A stretch of 64,000 nt of DNA from Branchipolynoe longqiensis. Taxonomy: Eukaryota; Annelida; Polychaeta; Phyllodocida; Polynoidae. How positions within the stretch are numbered: position 1 is the first letter of the stretch; every line of letters begins with the position of its first letter. Below, piece after piece: positions 63,756 to 64,000 of this stretch. The notes beneath the pieces were generated by a model. That model did no database searches. It was not told the origin of the DNA and was given only the letters and a program-made list of their open reading frames with translations. The stretch is taken from positions 37,178,481 to 37,242,480 of the forward strand of contig CM059196.1 in the NCBI GenBank assembly GCA_030323885.1. Reading direction: 5' to 3'. The translations under genes were made by a program, and so were the position numbers.

Positions 63756-64000
63756 TTTTTTTAATGAACATAATGTTATGGTGGTATAATAAATAATGAA
63801 TGCCGTCAGATATATTGTGGGGGTGTTACTGTGGGTGTGGGGATTTCCACCACCAACCCGCCCTCTATCGGCAGTGACAGAACTACTGTCGTGGACAGAT
63901 ATCAAAGTGGACTAAAGGGCGCATTCCTTACACGCGGTATGCGGTATGCGAATGTGACAAAAAATCGAAACGCCTTGAAGCCTATGGGCTAATTCCTTAC
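63756..64000. other. No gene seen; possible start of another inverted-repeat element
   Basis: From about 63918 the text CGCATTCCTTACACGCGGTA and GCGGTATGCGAATGTGACAA, and a second ATTCCTTAC at the window end, resembles the motif-rich interior of the TGTCACATTA elements. The window stops before it can be delimited. Confidence 0.35.

Overview
This is invertebrate-animal nuclear DNA. It holds parts of two multi-exon genes with consensus GT-AG introns, set in dense small mobile elements, SINEs and minisatellites. My best guess is a cephalochordate (amphioxus), mainly because several tandem arrays straddle or abut exon-intron junctions. I recall such junction-spanning minisatellites being reported from amphioxus genes, but this is from memory and unchecked. 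Another marine invertebrate remains possible.

Gene 1 (+ strand, nine exons seen, 2307-17713) encodes the C-terminal 451 residues or so of a type I membrane protein. It has two farnesoic-acid-O-methyltransferase-like (FA) domains, a Ser/Thr/Pro-rich stalk, one membrane segment and a 68-residue cytoplasmic tail with an FxNPxF adaptor-binding motif. The 5' exons lie left of the window. A probable poly(A) signal is at 19732.

Gene 2 (- strand, nine exons seen, 46614-34764) encodes the PDZ and tyrosine-phosphatase domains of a PTPN3/PTPN4-type FERM-PDZ phosphatase. The WPD loop, [10 protein letters not shown] loop and Q-loop are all intact. FERM-coding exons were not found and probably lie beyond 64 kb. 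The short terminal exon is unresolved, with candidates near 30.95 kb and 23.8 kb. A CpG-rich segment at 57.77-58.3 kb carries a possible alternative first exon whose phase fits the PDZ exon.

Layout: 1-2.3 kb upstream intron or flank; 2.3-17.7 kb gene 1; 17.7-19.7 kb its 3' UTR; 19.8-23.1 kb mobile elements and a six-unit array of decayed tRNA-Val-like sequences; 23.1-31 kb AT-rich and repeat-poor; 31.3-32.5 kb CpG-rich; 32.5-34.5 kb a 55-bp minisatellite split by insertions; 34.7-46.6 kb gene 2; 46.6-49.4 kb a 40-bp minisatellite that is open in all three minus-strand frames and makes a spurious 757-codon frame; 49.4-64 kb minisatellites, SINEs and two near-identical 760-bp transposons.

The two genes run towards each other (tail to tail) and I see no functional link between them. 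The most unusual signal is repeated tandem amplification of splice junctions. In gene 1 the intron between the membrane-segment exon and the cytoplasmic-tail exon has an array of copied donor sites at one end and three copies of the acceptor plus exon start at the other. The end of exon 5 with its donor is triplicated. In gene 2 the PDZ exon is flanked directly by two kilobase-scale minisatellites, one containing its donor sequence.
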